Shown here one piece after another: positions 10,060 through 23,135 of a stretch of DNA of 64,000 nucleotides (position 1 is its first letter; each line of letters begins with the position of its first letter). A model generated the notes under the pieces. The model searched no databases, was not told the origin of the DNA, and was given only the letters and a program-made list of their open reading frames with translations. Position numbers and translations under genes: made by a program. This stretch comes from Brevibacterium album DSM 18261 (GTDB lineage: Bacteria > Actinomycetota > Actinomycetes > Actinomycetales > Brevibacteriaceae): positions 124,001 through 188,000 of the forward strand of contig NZ_AUFJ01000011.1 in NCBI RefSeq assembly GCF_000426445.1, in the 5' to 3' direction.

Positions 10060-10755
10060 ATGACCTCCGAAGAGCGGCCCGTGCCCCGGCCTGCTCCGCC
10101 GCTCGACCCGGTGCCGGCCGCGGCCGCGAGGATCGTGCTCATCGGTCCCCCCGCGGCGGGGAAGTCGACGATCGGGAGGCTGCTCGCCCTGCGCCTCGGA
10201 CTCCCGTTCTTCGACACGGACGCCGAGATCGTCGCAGCCCACGGCCCCATCGGTGAGATCTTCGCCGCCCGCGGCGAGGCGCGCTTCCGGGAGATCGAGC
10301 GCGAGGCCGTCCGGCGGGCGCTCCGCCGGCTCCTCGACACCCCCGGCGTCGTCTCCCTCGGGGGCGGGGCGATCCTCAACCCGGGGACGCGGGCGCAGCT
10401 GCGCCACCCCGCCGTCAAGGTGATCGGGATCGAGATCGACGAGGAGACGGCGGCCGCGCGCCTGGGCGGCTCCCACCGCCCGCTGCTGGCAGGCGAGGCC
10501 GATCCGCTCACGCGCTGGCGGGCGCTCACCCAGGAGCGGAGGCCCCTGTACGAGGCGCTCGCGACCGCGACGGTCGCGGCCTCGCACGGCCCGCCGGCGA
10601 CGGTCGTGAACCGGATCGTCGACGTCCTCACCGGCCTGCAGCGCGCGGAGGAGTACGCTCGGTTCGCACACGCGGACGAACAGCACGACCCGCACAGCCG
10701 GCACGGCCGCGCGGAGGCACCGGAGCACACGGAAGAAGGAGAACAGGACGCATGA
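10060..10755 (+). CDS. aroK: Shikimate kinase with C-terminal extension
   Basis: AroK phosphorylates shikimate. The P-loop GPPAAGKST, the DTDAEI substrate site and SLGGGAILN are all present, followed by the LID region (SHRPLLAG) and an adenine-binding Arg segment (ERRPLYEALA). At 231 residues it is longer than the usual 165-180, with a His/Glu-rich, probably disordered tail of about 40 residues. ATG 10060 is preferred because GAAGGA (10044-10049) is suitably spaced. The upstream in-frame ATG 10042 overlaps the aroC stop and is an alternative. The stop overlaps the aroB start (ATGA). Confidence 0.92.
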   Translation: MTSEERPVPRPAPPLDPVPAAAARIVLIGPPAAGKSTIGRLLALRLGLPFFDTDAEIVAAHGPIGEIFAARGEARFREIEREAVRRALRRLLDTPGVVSLGGGAILNPGTRAQLRHPAVKVIGIEIDEETAAARLGGSHRPLLAGEADPLTRWRALTQERRPLYEALATATVAASHGPPATVVNRIVDVLTGLQRAEEYARFAHADEQHDPHSRHGRAEAPEHTEEGEQDA

Positions 10756-11870
10756 CGGTACGCAGCAGGCTCGAGATCGGCGGCGGCGCGGGCACGCAGG
10801 TGGTGCTCGGCCGCGGTCTGCTGGGCGAGCTCGCGGGCCTCGTGGGGCCGCGCGCCCACCGGGTGCTCGTGGTCCACCCGCGGGCGCTGCGCCAGACCGG
10901 CGAAGTCGTCCGCGAGGAGCTCTCCGCCGCCGGCTACGAGGCGATCAGCGCGGAGATCCCGGACGCGGAGGAGGCCAAGCACGTCCAGGTGGCCTCCTTC
11001 TGCTGGGAGATCCTCGGGAAGTCCGATTTCACGCGGACGGACGCCATCGTGGGCGTGGGCGGGGGTGCGGTCACCGATCTCGCGGGCTTCGTCGCGGCGA
11101 CCTGGCTGCGCGGCATCCGCTATGTGAATGTGCCCACGACCGTCCTCGGCATGGTCGATGCGGCCGTGGGCGGCAAGACCGCGATCAACACCGCCGAGGG
11201 CAAGAACCTCGTGGGCGCCTTCCACGCGCCCGCCGGTGTGCTCATCGACACGGAGACGCTCGCCACACTGCCGCAGAACGAGCTGCTCACGGGCCTGGCC
11301 GAGGCCGTGAAGTGCGGCTTCATCGCGGATCCGGCCATCCTCGACCTCCTGGAGGAGCACCCGCTCGAGGAGATCGCCGACCCCTCCTCGGAGGTCCTCG
11401 CCGAGATCGTCGAGCGCGCCGTGCGGGTCAAGGCCGGTGTCGTCACAGGCGACTTCCGGGAGTCCGGGGCGCGGGAGATCCTCAACTACGGCCACACGCT
11501 GGCCCATGCCATCGAGCGCAATGAGCGCTACCAGTGGCGCCACGGGGCCGCTGTGGCCGTCGGCATGGTCTTCGCCGCCGAGCTCTCCGCCGTGATGCGC
11601 TCCCTGCCGGCCGAGGTCGTCGACCGCCACCGGGCGATCCTCGGCAAGCTGGGCCTGCCCACGGGCTACCGGGGCGACCGCTGGCCGCAGCTGCTCGAGA
11701 CGATGCGGCGGGACAAGAAGGCCCGCGGCACCATCCTGCGCTTCGTCCTCCTCGACGGCGTCGGGGCGCCCGTCGTCGCGGAGATCCCGGACGACGGGAT
11801 CCTGTTCGCGGCCTACCAGGAGATCGGAGAGGCCGCACCCGTGCAGACGCTCGGACCGGTCTCCCTCTGA
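10752..11870 (+). CDS. aroB: 3-dehydroquinate synthase
   Basis: AroB cyclises DAHP to 3-dehydroquinate using NAD and a divalent metal. The 372-residue product has the nucleotide-binding [18 protein letters not shown] stretch, the [20 protein letters not shown] active-site block, and metal ligands in [17 protein letters not shown] and WRHGAAV. It is translationally coupled to aroK by an ATGA overlap. Type II dehydroquinase (aroQ), often the next gene in relatives, is absent; efp follows instead, with its own promoter. Confidence 0.96.
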   Translation: MTVRSRLEIGGGAGTQVVLGRGLLGELAGLVGPRAHRVLVVHPRALRQTGEVVREELSAAGYEAISAEIPDAEEAKHVQVASFCWEILGKSDFTRTDAIVGVGGGAVTDLAGFVAATWLRGIRYVNVPTTVLGMVDAAVGGKTAINTAEGKNLVGAFHAPAGVLIDTETLATLPQNELLTGLAEAVKCGFIADPAILDLLEEHPLEEIADPSSEVLAEIVERAVRVKAGVVTGDFRESGAREILNYGHTLAHAIERNERYQWRHGAAVAVGMVFAAELSAVMRSLPAEVVDRHRAILGKLGLPTGYRGDRWPQLLETMRRDKKARGTILRFVLLDGVGAPVVAEIPDDGILFAAYQEIGEAAPVQTLGPVSL

Positions 11871-11897
11871 GTTTCCTCGAGGACTCCGGGCATCCGC

Positions 11898-11903
11898 TAG
11901 AAT
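11898..11903 (+). promoter_or_regulatory. Putative -10 element of efp
   Basis: TAGAAT matches the TAnnnT box well and lies 44 nt upstream of the efp start, giving a short leader with a GAAGGA ribosome binding site. The upstream -35 region is weak. Confidence 0.6.
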
Positions 11904-11947
11904 CGACCCTCGCACACCCTCATCCTCCACACGAAGGACGCACATAC

Positions 11948-12511
11948 GTGGCAACGACGAACGACCTGAAGAACGGAATGGTTCTCAACCTGGAAGGCCA
12001 GCTGTGGCAGGTCCAGGAGTTCCTTCACGTCAAGCCGGGCAAGGGCCCCGCCTTCGTGCGGACCAAGCTCAAGAACGTGCTCAGCGGCAAGATCATCGAC
12101 AAGACGTTCAATGCGGGCACCAAGGTGGAGACGGCCACGGTCGATCGCCGCGACATGCAGTACCTGTACCACGACGGCACGGACTACGTCTTCATGGACG
12201 CGCGGGACTACGACCAGGTCCCGCTCACCGAGGCGCTCGTGGGCGATGCCGCGAACTACCTGCTGGAGAACCAGGACGTGCAGGTCGCCTTCCACGAGGG
12301 CACCGCGCTGTACGTCGAGCTGCCCCCGGCCGTCGAGCTCACCATCACGCACACCGAGCCCGGTCTCCAGGGTGACCGCTCCTCCGGCGGCACGAAGCCC
12401 GCGACCGTCGAGACCGGCCTCGAGATCCAGGTGCCGCTGTTCCTCGACGAGGGCGTGAAGGTGCGCGTCGACACCCGCACGGGCGACTACCTGGGTCGCG
12501 TCAAGGAGTGA
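11948..12511 (+). CDS. efp: Elongation factor P
   Basis: EF-P relieves ribosome stalling at polyproline stretches. The 187-residue product has the three KOW/OB-like domains. The tip loop of domain I is PGKGPAF, with Lys32 at the apex. This palindromic PGKGP loop is the actinobacterial type, reported for Corynebacterium to work without lysine modification, and no earP or epmA-like gene is seen here. The start is GTG 11948, with GAAGGA (11933-11938) nine bases upstream. The stop overlaps the nusB GTG (GTGA). Confidence 0.96.
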   Translation: MATTNDLKNGMVLNLEGQLWQVQEFLHVKPGKGPAFVRTKLKNVLSGKIIDKTFNAGTKVETATVDRRDMQYLYHDGTDYVFMDARDYDQVPLTEALVGDAANYLLENQDVQVAFHEGTALYVELPPAVELTITHTEPGLQGDRSSGGTKPATVETGLEIQVPLFLDEGVKVRVDTRTGDYLGRVKE

Positions 12512-12906
12512 GCGCCCGCACACGCGCGCGCCGCAGGGCGCTCGAGCTGCTCTTCGAGTCCGAGGCCAGGGGCATCGCGCTCGGGGAGATCATCGCCCTG
12601 CGGTCCGACGACCCCACGTATCCCATGAAGGAGTACGCGGTCGAGATCGTCGACGGGGTGGCTGCCCACGCCGAGGAGATCGACGAGCTCATCCGCACCT
12701 ATGCGCGCGGCTGGGAGCTCGACCGCATGCCCGGCGTCGATCGCGCCCTGCTGCGCATCGCGACCTGGGAGATCCTGCACAACGACGCCGTCGACGCGCC
12801 CGTCGCGATCAGCGAGGCGCGGAGCCTCGCGCGGGAGTTCTCGACCGACGATTCGCCGGCCTTCATCGGCGGCGTGCTCACGAAGATCGCAGACCTCGGG
12901 GACTGA
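12508..12906 (+). CDS. nusB: Transcription antitermination protein NusB
   Basis: NusB binds boxA RNA with S10 and supports antitermination of rRNA operons. The 132-residue all-helical product has the usual start [20 protein letters not shown] and the C-terminal block [29 protein letters not shown] (only the family-defining parts cited). It begins with GTG overlapping the efp stop, so efp and nusB are co-translated. A hairpin follows before the pyr promoter. Confidence 0.95.
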   Translation: MSARTRARRRALELLFESEARGIALGEIIALRSDDPTYPMKEYAVEIVDGVAAHAEEIDELIRTYARGWELDRMPGVDRALLRIATWEILHNDAVDAPVAISEARSLAREFSTDDSPAFIGGVLTKIADLGD

Positions 12907-12936
12907 GCCCCGGCAGGTCGAGGTCGTGCAGGCGAC

Positions 12937-12964
12937 GGACCGGTGCGGGGGACCGCGCCGGTCC
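12937..12964 (+). terminator. Probable terminator after nusB
   Basis: GGACCGG (12937-12943) pairs with CCGGTCC (12958-12964). An inner GCG/CGC stem forms after a single T-G position. It separates nusB from the pyr promoter. No T-tract is present. Confidence 0.55.
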
Positions 12965-12968
12965 GCGC

Positions 12969-12974
12969 TACAAT
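12969..12974 (+). promoter_or_regulatory. -10 element of the pyr operon
   Basis: TACAAT is a near-consensus -10 box. RNA would begin near 12981, about 50 nt before the pyrR start, so that the PyrR-type hairpin is in the leader. Confidence 0.6.
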
Positions 12975-12999
12975 CGAATCCGCTACGCCTGACACTCCT

Positions 13000-13028
13000 T
13001 TAACGCCGTCCGGAGAGACGGGGAAGGA
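13000..13028 (+). promoter_or_regulatory. PyrR-binding RNA element next to the pyrR ribosome binding site
   Basis: CCGTC (13006-13010) pairs with GACGG (13017-13021) around the loop CGGAGA. The loop region reads TCCGGAGAGA, fitting the UCCnGnGAGR core recognised by PyrR in Bacillus. It ends directly at the GGGAAGGA ribosome binding site, six bases before the pyrR ATG. This is the arrangement used for PyrR-dependent translational repression in mycobacteria. Binding of UMP-loaded PyrR would hide the ribosome binding site. Confidence 0.75.
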
Positions 13029-13033
13029 CCACC

Positions 13034-13600
13034 ATGAGACAGCGCACTGTGCTCGATGAGGCGGAGATCTCACGAGCGCTCACCCGCATCGCCCACGAGG
13101 TGCTCGAGGCGAACAAGGGGGCCGAGGGCCTCCTCCTGCTCGGCATCCCCACCCGGGGCGTCCCGCTCGCGGCCCGCCTCGCCGCGCTCATCGCCCGGAT
13201 CGAACCGGGCTGCGACGCGGATGCCCTCGCCGGCAGCCTCGACATCACCCTGCACCGGGACGATCTGCGCACCGGGCCGCTGCGTGCGGCCGGCCGCACC
13301 GAGATCCCCGGCGGCACCGTCGACGGCCGGACCGTCGTCCTCGTCGACGACGTCCTCTTCTCCGGCCGCAGCGTCCGGGCCGCGCTCGATGCGCTCTCCG
13401 GCCTCGGCCGGCCGGCGGCGGTGCGGCTCGCCGTCCTCGTCGACCGGGGCCACCGGCGGCTGCCCATCCGCGCCGACCATGTGGGCAAGAACCTCCCGAG
13501 CGCCCTCGACGAGCGCGTGGGCGTGCAGCTGAGCGAGACCGACGGCACTGACGCCGTCGTCATCTCCGGCGCGGCGGAGCCGGGGGAGGAGGGCGCATGA
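13034..13600 (+). CDS. pyrR: Bifunctional pyr operon regulator / uracil phosphoribosyltransferase PyrR
   Basis: PyrR is a UMP-responsive RNA-binding regulator with residual uracil phosphoribosyltransferase activity. The 188-residue product has the type I PRTase fold with the PRPP loop [14 protein letters not shown], and the N-terminal [20 protein letters not shown] segment typical of PyrR. Basic residues around [14 protein letters not shown] are in the expected RNA-binding face. Its leader holds a matching hairpin, so autoregulation of the whole operon is likely. The stop overlaps the pyrB start (ATGA). Confidence 0.95.
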   Translation: MRQRTVLDEAEISRALTRIAHEVLEANKGAEGLLLLGIPTRGVPLAARLAALIARIEPGCDADALAGSLDITLHRDDLRTGPLRAAGRTEIPGGTVDGRTVVLVDDVLFSGRSVRAALDALSGLGRPAAVRLAVLVDRGHRRLPIRADHVGKNLPSALDERVGVQLSETDGTDAVVISGAAEPGEEGA

Positions 13601-14592
13601 AGCACCTGCTGTCCACCGCGGACCTCAGCCGGGCCGAGGCGATCGACCTCCTCGACGTCGCCGAGGAGATGAGCCGGGCAACCGCCCGCGAGGTCAAGAA
13701 ACTGCCCGTGCTGCGGGGACTCACCGTCGTCAACCTGTTCTTCGAGGACTCGACGCGCACCCGCATCTCCTTCGAGGCCGCCGCCAAGCGGCTCTCGGCC
13801 GATGTCATCAACTTCGCGGCGAAGGGCTCCTCGGTGTCCAAGGGCGAGAGCCTGCAGGACACGGCGCAGACGCTCTCGGCGATGGGCGCCGACGGCGTCG
13901 TCATCCGCCATGCCGGCTCCGGCGCCCCGCACCGGCTGGCCTCGGCCGGCTGGATCGACGCCCCCGTCGTCAATGCGGGCGACGGGACCCACGAGCACCC
14001 CACCCAGGCCCTGCTCGACGCCTTCACGCTGCGCCGCGTGCTGAACGGGAAGCCGGCCTCGGGCGCTGCGACGGGCACGGAGGGCGCCGGCCTCGACGGG
14101 GCGAGGGTCGCGATCGTCGGCGACGTCCTGCACTCGCGGGTGGCCCGCTCCAACGTCCACCTGCTCACGACTCTGGGCGCACGGGTCGTGCTCATCGCCC
14201 CGCCCACCCTGCTCCCGGTGGGCGTGGGCAGCTGGGACTGCGAGGTCGCCTACGATTTCGACGAGGCGCTGGCCGAGCACGACTTCGACGCCGTCATGAT
14301 GCTGCGCGTCCAGGCCGAGCGGATGCACGCGGCGTTCTTCCCGACCGAGCGCGAGTACGCCAGGCGCTGGGGCATGACGGACGCCCGGGCGGCCGCCCTC
14401 GGCCCGGAGTGCGCCATCATGCACCCCGGCCCCATGAACCGCGGCTTCGAGATCAGCGCGGCCGCCGCAGACTCCCCGCGCGCCGTCGTCCTCGACCAGG
14501 TCGCCAACGGAGTGAGCGTGCGCATGGCCGTCCTCTACCGCCTGCTGACCGCACAGACCGCCGCCGGCAGCGGCACGGAAGGAGAAGCGTGA
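13597..14592 (+). CDS. pyrB: Aspartate carbamoyltransferase catalytic subunit
   Basis: PyrB condenses carbamoyl phosphate with aspartate. The 331-residue product carries the carbamoyl phosphate motif STRT (residues 52-55), the [13 protein letters not shown] loop, [11 protein letters not shown] and the aspartate-side HPGPMNRG motif. No pyrI regulatory subunit is seen, so control is expected at the PyrR level. A short Ala/Gly/Thr-rich insert lies after VLNGKP. It overlaps pyrR and pyrC by 4 nt each. Confidence 0.96.
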   Translation: MKHLLSTADLSRAEAIDLLDVAEEMSRATAREVKKLPVLRGLTVVNLFFEDSTRTRISFEAAAKRLSADVINFAAKGSSVSKGESLQDTAQTLSAMGADGVVIRHAGSGAPHRLASAGWIDAPVVNAGDGTHEHPTQALLDAFTLRRVLNGKPASGAATGTEGAGLDGARVAIVGDVLHSRVARSNVHLLTTLGARVVLIAPPTLLPVGVGSWDCEVAYDFDEALAEHDFDAVMMLRVQAERMHAAFFPTEREYARRWGMTDARAAALGPECAIMHPGPMNRGFEISAAAADSPRAVVLDQVANGVSVRMAVLYRLLTAQTAAGSGTEGEA

Positions 14593-15905
14593 GAGACACG
14601 ACCCTCATCAGGGGCGCACAGCTGCCCGACGGGACCACGGGGGACGTCGCAGTGGCCGCAGGCCGCATCGTCGAACCCGCCGCGCTCGGGACCCCGGACG
14701 CCGTGGTCGACGCGGCGGGCCTCATCGCACTGCCCGGCTTCGTGGACATGCACACGCACCTGCGCGAGCCCGGCCGCGAGGACGCCGAGACGGTGCTCAC
14801 CGGCTCGCAGTCGGCGGCGGCCGGAGGGTTCACCGCCGTCCATGCGATGGCCAACACCTCGCCCGTGGCGGACACCGCCGGCGTCGTCGAGCAGGTCTTC
14901 CGGCTGGGTCTGGCCGCCGGCTACACCGAGGTCCGGCCCGTGGGCGCCGTGACGGTGGGCCTGGCGGGCAGCCAGCTGGCCGAACTCGGCGCGATGGCCG
15001 ATTCGCAGGCGGCGGTGCGGGTGTTCTCCGACGACGGCCACTGCGTGCACGATCCGCTCGTCATGCGCAGGGCGCTCGAGTACGTGAAGTCCTTCGACGG
15101 CATCATCGCCCAGCACGCCCAGGAGCCCCGCCTCACCGAGGGCGCGCAGATGAACGAGGGCGCCGTGAGCGCGGAGCTCGGCCTCCCCGGCTGGCCCGCG
15201 GTCGCCGAGGAGTCGATCATCGCCCGCGATGTGCTCCTGGCCGAGCACGTGGGCTCGCGGCTGCACGTCTGCCACGTCTCGACGGCCGGCAGCGTCGACC
15301 TCATCCGCTGGGCCAAGTCCCGCGGCATCAGGGTCACCGCCGAGGTCACCCCGCACCACCTCGTGCTCACGGACGAGCGGGTGCGCTCCTTCGACCCGGT
15401 CTTCAAGGTGAACCCCCCGCTGCGGCGGGCCGAGGACGTCGAGGCCCTGCGTGCGGGCCTGCTCGACGGGACGATCGACGTCATCGGCACGGACCACGCC
15501 CCGCATCCGGCCGAGCACAAGTGCGCGGAGTGGACTGCGGCGGCGATGGGCATGGTCGGCATGGAGACCGCGGCCGCGGTCGTCCTCGAGGCGATGAGGG
15601 ACACGGAGTTCTCCTTCGCGGACCTCGCCCGCGTCATGAGCACCCGGCCGGCGGAGATCACGGGCCTCTCCGCACATGGTTCGCTCGCGGTCGGGGCGCC
15701 CGCCAACCTCGTCCTGCTCGATCCCGACGCCCCGCACACGGTGGAGCCGGCCGCGCACCTGACGAAGGGCCGGAACAATCCCTTCGGCGGCACGACCCTG
15801 CACGCGCGGATCACCGACACCTTCCTCTACGGCCGGCGCGTCCTGGCCGAGGGCGCGCTGGCCGCACCGCGCCCGGAATCCGGGGCCGCCGCATGGAGCG
15901 TCTGA
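14589..15905 (+). CDS. pyrC: Dihydroorotase
   Basis: PyrC cyclises carbamoyl aspartate to dihydroorotate. This is a class I amidohydrolase of 438 residues, with the metal motif HTHLRE at about residues 55-60, the [10 protein letters not shown] segment, the HVSTAGS motif, and the [10 protein letters not shown] motif with the catalytic Asp. The GTG start overlaps the pyrB stop and is preceded by GGAGAAG. The 3' end overlaps the next gene by 13 nt. Dihydroorotate dehydrogenase and pyrE are not in the window. Confidence 0.95.
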   Translation: MRDTTLIRGAQLPDGTTGDVAVAAGRIVEPAALGTPDAVVDAAGLIALPGFVDMHTHLREPGREDAETVLTGSQSAAAGGFTAVHAMANTSPVADTAGVVEQVFRLGLAAGYTEVRPVGAVTVGLAGSQLAELGAMADSQAAVRVFSDDGHCVHDPLVMRRALEYVKSFDGIIAQHAQEPRLTEGAQMNEGAVSAELGLPGWPAVAEESIIARDVLLAEHVGSRLHVCHVSTAGSVDLIRWAKSRGIRVTAEVTPHHLVLTDERVRSFDPVFKVNPPLRRAEDVEALRAGLLDGTIDVIGTDHAPHPAEHKCAEWTAAAMGMVGMETAAAVVLEAMRDTEFSFADLARVMSTRPAEITGLSAHGSLAVGAPANLVLLDPDAPHTVEPAAHLTKGRNNPFGGTTLHARITDTFLYGRRVLAEGALAAPRPESGAAAWSV

Positions 15906-16387
15906 TCCCCACCCTCGTCCTGCTGGGCGTGGCCGGCCTCGTCTTCGCCGGGATGTGGTGGGGCTGGCGCCGGCGCAGCCGTGCGCAGCAGGGGCTGCCC
16001 GCCCCGCCCGCCCCCGTCGAGGGCTCCGAGGTCCTCGCCGCACCCGTCGAGGGTATGTACGTCGCGACGACCACGGCCGGCGATCCCTACGACCGGATCG
16101 CCGCGCACGGCCTCGGGCTGCGGACGCAGGCCCTCGTCGTCGCGACGGCCGCCGGCCTCGTCATCGAGCGCTCCGGCACCCGCGACCTCCTGCTCCCCTG
16201 GGAGGCGATCACCGGCGTGCGCGCCGGCCAGGGGATGATCGGGAAGTTCGTCGAGCCCGCCGGCCTCGTCATCGTGGGCTGGCGCCTCGGGGACACCGAG
16301 GTGGAGACCGGCTTCCGCACGCGCGCCGCCGCCCTCCGCACACCACTCATCGAGACCATCCGCCGCCTGCACCAGGAGGAGCGCTGA
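15893..16387 (+). CDS. Membrane-anchored protein of the pyr operon (PH-like)
   Basis: This 164-residue product has one N-terminal transmembrane segment ([22 protein letters not shown]) followed by a cytoplasmic domain resembling a small PH-like fold, with the recurring hydrophobic strands [19 protein letters not shown] and [11 protein letters not shown] membrane or export protein of unknown role sits at the same pyrC-carA position in mycobacteria. It overlaps pyrC by 13 nt, and carA starts 1 nt after its stop, so it is clearly part of the operon. The function is unknown. Confidence 0.75.
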   Translation: MERLIPTLVLLGVAGLVFAGMWWGWRRRSRAQQGLPAPPAPVEGSEVLAAPVEGMYVATTTAGDPYDRIAAHGLGLRTQALVVATAAGLVIERSGTRDLLLPWEAITGVRAGQGMIGKFVEPAGLVIVGWRLGDTEVETGFRTRAAALRTPLIETIRRLHQEER

Positions 16388-16388
16388 C

Positions 16389-17570
16389 ATGGACCAGCCG
16401 CAGATCAGACAGTCACAGTTCGACCGCAGCCCTGCGGCCCTCGTCCTCGAGGACGGCCGGGTGTTCCGCGGTCGCGCCTACGGGGCGCTGGGCAGGACCC
16501 TGGGCGAGATCGTCTTCACGACCGGGATGACCGGCTACCAGGAGACCCTCACCGACCCCTCCTATGCGGGCCAGATCGTGGTGCAGACCGCACCGCACAT
16601 CGGCAACACCGGGGTCAACGACGAGGACGACGAATCGGCGGACTACTGGGTCGCGGGCTACGCCGTCTCGCGGGCCTCCCGCCGCGTCTCCAACTGGCGG
16701 GCCACGGAGAGCCTCGAGGACCGCCTCATCGCCAGGGGGATCGTCGGCATCTCAGGCATCGACACCCGTGCGCTCACCCGCCACCTCCGCGACCGGGGCG
16801 CGATGCGCGCGGGCATCTTCTCCGGCTCCGCGGCCGGGCTCGGCGAGGCGGAGATGCTCGCCGCCGTGCGCGAGGCTCCGGCGATGGCCGGCCGCTCGCT
16901 CACCGACACCGTCACGACGCGGGAGGCCTACACCGTGCCCGCCGTCGGCGAGAAGCGCTTCACCGTCGTCGCCTTCGACCTCGGCATCAAGGCCGCGACG
17001 CCGGCCCAGCTGGCCGAGCGCGGCATCGAGGTCCGCATCGTGCCCGCGGACACGACCTTCGAGGAGGTGCAGCGGCTCGCGCCCGACGGCGTGTTCTTCT
17101 CCAACGGCCCCGGCGATCCCGCGACCGCCGACCATCAGGTGGACGTCCTCCGCCAGGTGCTCGCCGCCCGCATCCCGTTCTTCGGCATCTGCTTCGGCAA
17201 CCAGCTGCTCGGGCGCGCGCTCGGCTTCGGCACCTACAAGCTCGTGTTCGGCCACCGCGGCGCCAACCAGCCGGTGCTCGACGTCGCGAGCGGCCGGGTC
17301 GAGATCACCTGCCAGAACCACGGCTTCGCCGTCGACGCGCCCATCGGGGAGGCCGTCGAGGCGCCGGCGGGCGGCCTCGGCCGGGTCGAGGTCAGCCACA
17401 TCGGTCTCAACGACCAGGTCGTCGAGGGGCTCCGCTGCCTCGACGTGCCCGCCTTCTCCGTCCAGTTCCACCCGGAGTCCGCCGCCGGCCCGCACGACTC
17501 GCGCAGCCTCTTCGACCGCTTCGCGCAGCTGCTCGCCGCCAGCTCCTCCTCCGCCCCCGCCTCCGCCTGA
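16389..17570 (+). CDS. carA: Carbamoyl-phosphate synthase small subunit (glutaminase)
   Basis: CarA hydrolyses glutamine and delivers ammonia to CarB. The 393-residue product has the N-terminal CarA domain ([17 protein letters not shown]) and a class I amidotransferase domain with the nucleophile Cys268 in [10 protein letters not shown], plus the His/Glu of the triad in [14 protein letters not shown]. The C terminus is a short Ser/Pro/Ala tail. carB follows after 22 nt with its own AAGGAG. Confidence 0.96.
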   Translation: MDQPQIRQSQFDRSPAALVLEDGRVFRGRAYGALGRTLGEIVFTTGMTGYQETLTDPSYAGQIVVQTAPHIGNTGVNDEDDESADYWVAGYAVSRASRRVSNWRATESLEDRLIARGIVGISGIDTRALTRHLRDRGAMRAGIFSGSAAGLGEAEMLAAVREAPAMAGRSLTDTVTTREAYTVPAVGEKRFTVVAFDLGIKAATPAQLAERGIEVRIVPADTTFEEVQRLAPDGVFFSNGPGDPATADHQVDVLRQVLAARIPFFGICFGNQLLGRALGFGTYKLVFGHRGANQPVLDVASGRVEITCQNHGFAVDAPIGEAVEAPAGGLGRVEVSHIGLNDQVVEGLRCLDVPAFSVQFHPESAAGPHDSRSLFDRFAQLLAASSSSAPASA

Positions 17571-17592
17571 GCCGCACCCAAGGAGTACACAC

Positions 17593-20867
<3,275 letters not shown>

Positions 20868-20868
<1 letters not shown>

Positions 20869-21722
20869 TGCCCACGGCACCCGAGCGGCTGCGCGCCGCG
20901 CTCCTGGCCAGCCCTCTGTGCGTGGGCATCGACCCCCATGCGGGGGAGCTCGCCGCCTGGGGCCTGCCGGACACGGCCGCCGGGGCGCGCGAGTTCTCCC
21001 TGCGCCTGCTCGAGGCCGTGACGGCCTCGGGCGCGTGCGGGGTGCTCAAGCCCCAGGTCGCGCTGTTCGAGCGCTTCGGCGCGGCCGGCTACGCGGTGCT
21101 CGAGGAGGTGCTCGCGGCCGCGGGGGAGGCGGGTCTGTTCACGATCGCCGATGCCAAGCGCGGGGACATCGGCTCGACGATGGCCGGCTACGCCGAGGCG
21201 TGGCTGAGCCCCGCCTCCCCGCTCCGCTCGGATGCCGTGACGGTCTCGCCCTATCTGGGCTTCGGCTCCCTCGAGCCCGTCGTGGCCGCCGCGGACGAGC
21301 ACGACGGGCTCGCCTTCGTGCTCGCGCTCACCTCCAACCCCTCCGGGCCGCAGGTGCAGCACGCGGTGACCGCGAGCGGCGCCTCGGTCGCCGCGACGAT
21401 GGCCGCCGAGGCGGCAGGTGCGGCCTTCGCGGGCCCGGCTCCGCGGCTGGGCCTCGTCGTGGGCGCGACGGTGGGATCCGCTGCGCAGGACCTCGGGATC
21501 GACCTCGCGGGCTTCGCCGGCCCCGTCCTCACGCCCGGCTACGGGGCGCAGGGGGCCGGGGGCGAGGAGCTGCGCGCGCTGTTCGGCGACGCCGGTGCGG
21601 AGGGACGGCTGGCGGTCAACAGCTCGCGCGGGATCAGTGGTGCGGGACCGGAGCTCGCGGCGCTCACGGCCGCGATCTCGCGCACGGCAGGTGAACTCCG
21701 GGGGGCGCTGGGCTTAGACTGA
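20868..21722 (+). CDS. pyrF: Orotidine 5'-phosphate decarboxylase (type 2)
   Basis: PyrF decarboxylates OMP to UMP, the last de novo step. The 284-residue product is of the actinobacterial type 2 subfamily, with the LCVGIDPHAGELAAWGL start, catalytic DAKRGDIGSTMAGY and the phosphate site TPGYGAQG. It is the last gene of the pyr operon. A TAGACT promoter box for mihF overlaps its final codons. Confidence 0.95.
21715..21720 (+). promoter_or_regulatory. Putative -10 element of the mihF-gmk-rpoZ-coaBC unit
   Basis: TAGACT overlaps the end of pyrF. GTGAAC (21691-21696) at 18-bp spacing is a weak -35. The leader would be about 50 nt and ends in GAGGAG before mihF. Confidence 0.5.
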
Positions 21723-21776
21723 GCCAAACCGCATAGCTCCACGCTCACCCACCCACCTATCGAGGAGATCGCAGCC

Positions 21777-22109
21777 GTGGCACTTCCGGAGCTGACCCCG
21801 CAGGAGAGAGAAGCCGCACTCGACAAGGCATTCGCCGCCAGACAGGCGCGTGCCGCGGTCAAGGCGGAGCTCAAGAGCGGGGACACGACACTGGCAGACG
21901 TCCTGAACCGCGCGGAGACGGACGAATCGCTCGAGAAGATGAAGGTGCACGACCTGCTGCGGTCTCTGCCCGGGGTGGGGGACCGGCGCGCGACCGCTCT
22001 CATGGAGACCTACGGCATCGCGGCCTCCCGTCGCATCAAGGGTCTCGGGGTGCATCAGCGCGCCGCACTGCTGGAGCACTTCGCCGCGGGCTCCGGCCCG
22101 GGCGAGTGA
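21777..22109 (+). CDS. mihF: Actinobacterial integration host factor mIHF
   Basis: mIHF is a nucleoid-associated DNA-bending protein unrelated to enterobacterial IHF. It is essential in mycobacteria and was first found as an L5 phage integration cofactor. The 110-residue product matches the family along its length: [18 protein letters not shown] at the start, then [15 protein letters not shown], the [19 protein letters not shown] helix-turn-helix-like DNA-binding region, and [18 protein letters not shown] at the end. The start is GTG with GAGGAG nine bases upstream. It is followed by gmk, as in mycobacteria. Confidence 0.95.
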   Translation: MALPELTPQEREAALDKAFAARQARAAVKAELKSGDTTLADVLNRAETDESLEKMKVHDLLRSLPGVGDRRATALMETYGIAASRRIKGLGVHQRAALLEHFAAGSGPGE

Positions 22110-22128
22110 CCGAAGAGACCAAGGACAT

Positions 22129-22701
22129 ATGACACGACTGACAGTACTGGCGGGCCCCACGGCCGTGGGCAAGGGCACCGTCAGCGCCTATATCCGCGAG
22201 CACTTCCCCCAGGTCTGGTTCTCCGTCTCCGCGACGACGAGGCCGCCGCGGCCGGGCGAGGTCGACGGGGTGCACTACCACTTCCTCAGCGATGCCGAGT
22301 TCGATGAGCTCATCGCCTCCGGCAGCCTGCTCGAATACGCCGTCGTCCACGGCCGCCACCGCTACGGCACGCCGCGGGCGGCGGTCGAGGCCGAGATCGC
22401 CCGCGGGGGCAGCCCCCTGCTGGAGATCGATCTGCAGGGCGCGCGCCAGGTGCGGGAGGCGATGCCCGAGGCGCTGTTCGTCTTCCTCGCCCCGCCCAGC
22501 TGGGAGGAGCTCGTCCGCAGGCTGGTGGGCCGCGGCACGGAGACGCAGGAGGAGCGGGAGCGCAGGCTTGCGAGCGCGAAGATCGAGCTCGCGGCCGAAT
22601 CCGAGTTCGACAGGACCGTCGTCAACACCGAGGTGGGCGCGGCGGCCGGGGAGATAGTAGGATTGATGGGCTTGAACACTGACGAGATGGAGAACCTGTG
22701 A
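22129..22701 (+). CDS. gmk: Guanylate kinase
   Basis: Gmk phosphorylates GMP to GDP. The 190-residue product starts with the P-loop [10 protein letters not shown], followed by the GMP-binding [19 protein letters not shown] block and [13 protein letters not shown]. It belongs to the mihF-gmk-rpoZ-coaBC group and its stop overlaps the rpoZ GTG (GTGA). A TAGGAT sequence at 22658-22663, inside the 3' end of gmk, could act as an extra promoter for rpoZ. Confidence 0.95.
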   Translation: MTRLTVLAGPTAVGKGTVSAYIREHFPQVWFSVSATTRPPRPGEVDGVHYHFLSDAEFDELIASGSLLEYAVVHGRHRYGTPRAAVEAEIARGGSPLLEIDLQGARQVREAMPEALFVFLAPPSWEELVRRLVGRGTETQEERERRLASAKIELAAESEFDRTVVNTEVGAAAGEIVGLMGLNTDEMENL

Positions 22702-23135
22702 CCAACACCCCCGAGGGCATCACCAACCCGCCGATCGACGACCTGCTGGCGGTCACCGACTCGAAGTACGAACTCGTCATCGAGAGCTCCCGCCGGGCCC
22801 GTCAGATCAACTCCTACTACGCGCAGCTGCAGGAGGGCCTGCTGGAGAACGTGGGCCCGCTCGTGACGCCCGAGCCCAACGAGAAGCCGCTGTCGATCGC
22901 GCTGCGCGAGATCCACGAGGGCAAGATCGTCATGCGCGAGGCCACGGAGGCGGACTTCGCCCCGGTCGAGGAGCCGGTCTACACCGACGACTTCGGCTTC
23001 GGCGAGGCCTTCGGCGGTCCGGCGATGCGCTTCGGCGCGGACAGCGCGGCCGCCGATCTCGCAGCCGGAGATCTCGCAGCGCCCGCGGAGGCGGACGCGG
23101 AGACCGAGCAGCCCCCGGCCGCAGACGCGGAATGA
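22698..23135 (+). CDS. rpoZ: DNA-directed RNA polymerase omega subunit
   Basis: Omega helps fold and stabilise the beta' subunit. The conserved core occupies roughly residues 12-80: [33 protein letters not shown], and [14 protein letters not shown]. At 145 residues it is longer than the usual 85-110, because of an acidic Ala/Asp/Glu-rich tail after residue 95. Such tails occur in other actinobacterial omegas. It overlaps gmk and coaBC by 4 nt on each side. Confidence 0.94.
   Translation: MTNTPEGITNPPIDDLLAVTDSKYELVIESSRRARQINSYYAQLQEGLLENVGPLVTPEPNEKPLSIALREIHEGKIVMREATEADFAPVEEPVYTDDFGFGEAFGGPAMRFGADSAAADLAAGDLAAPAEADAETEQPPAADAE

Noticed and set aside
10042..10062. aroK start at the ATG overlapping the aroC stop
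   Set aside because: It lacks a spaced ribosome binding site, while ATG 10060 has GAAGGA upstream. Kept only as an alternative.
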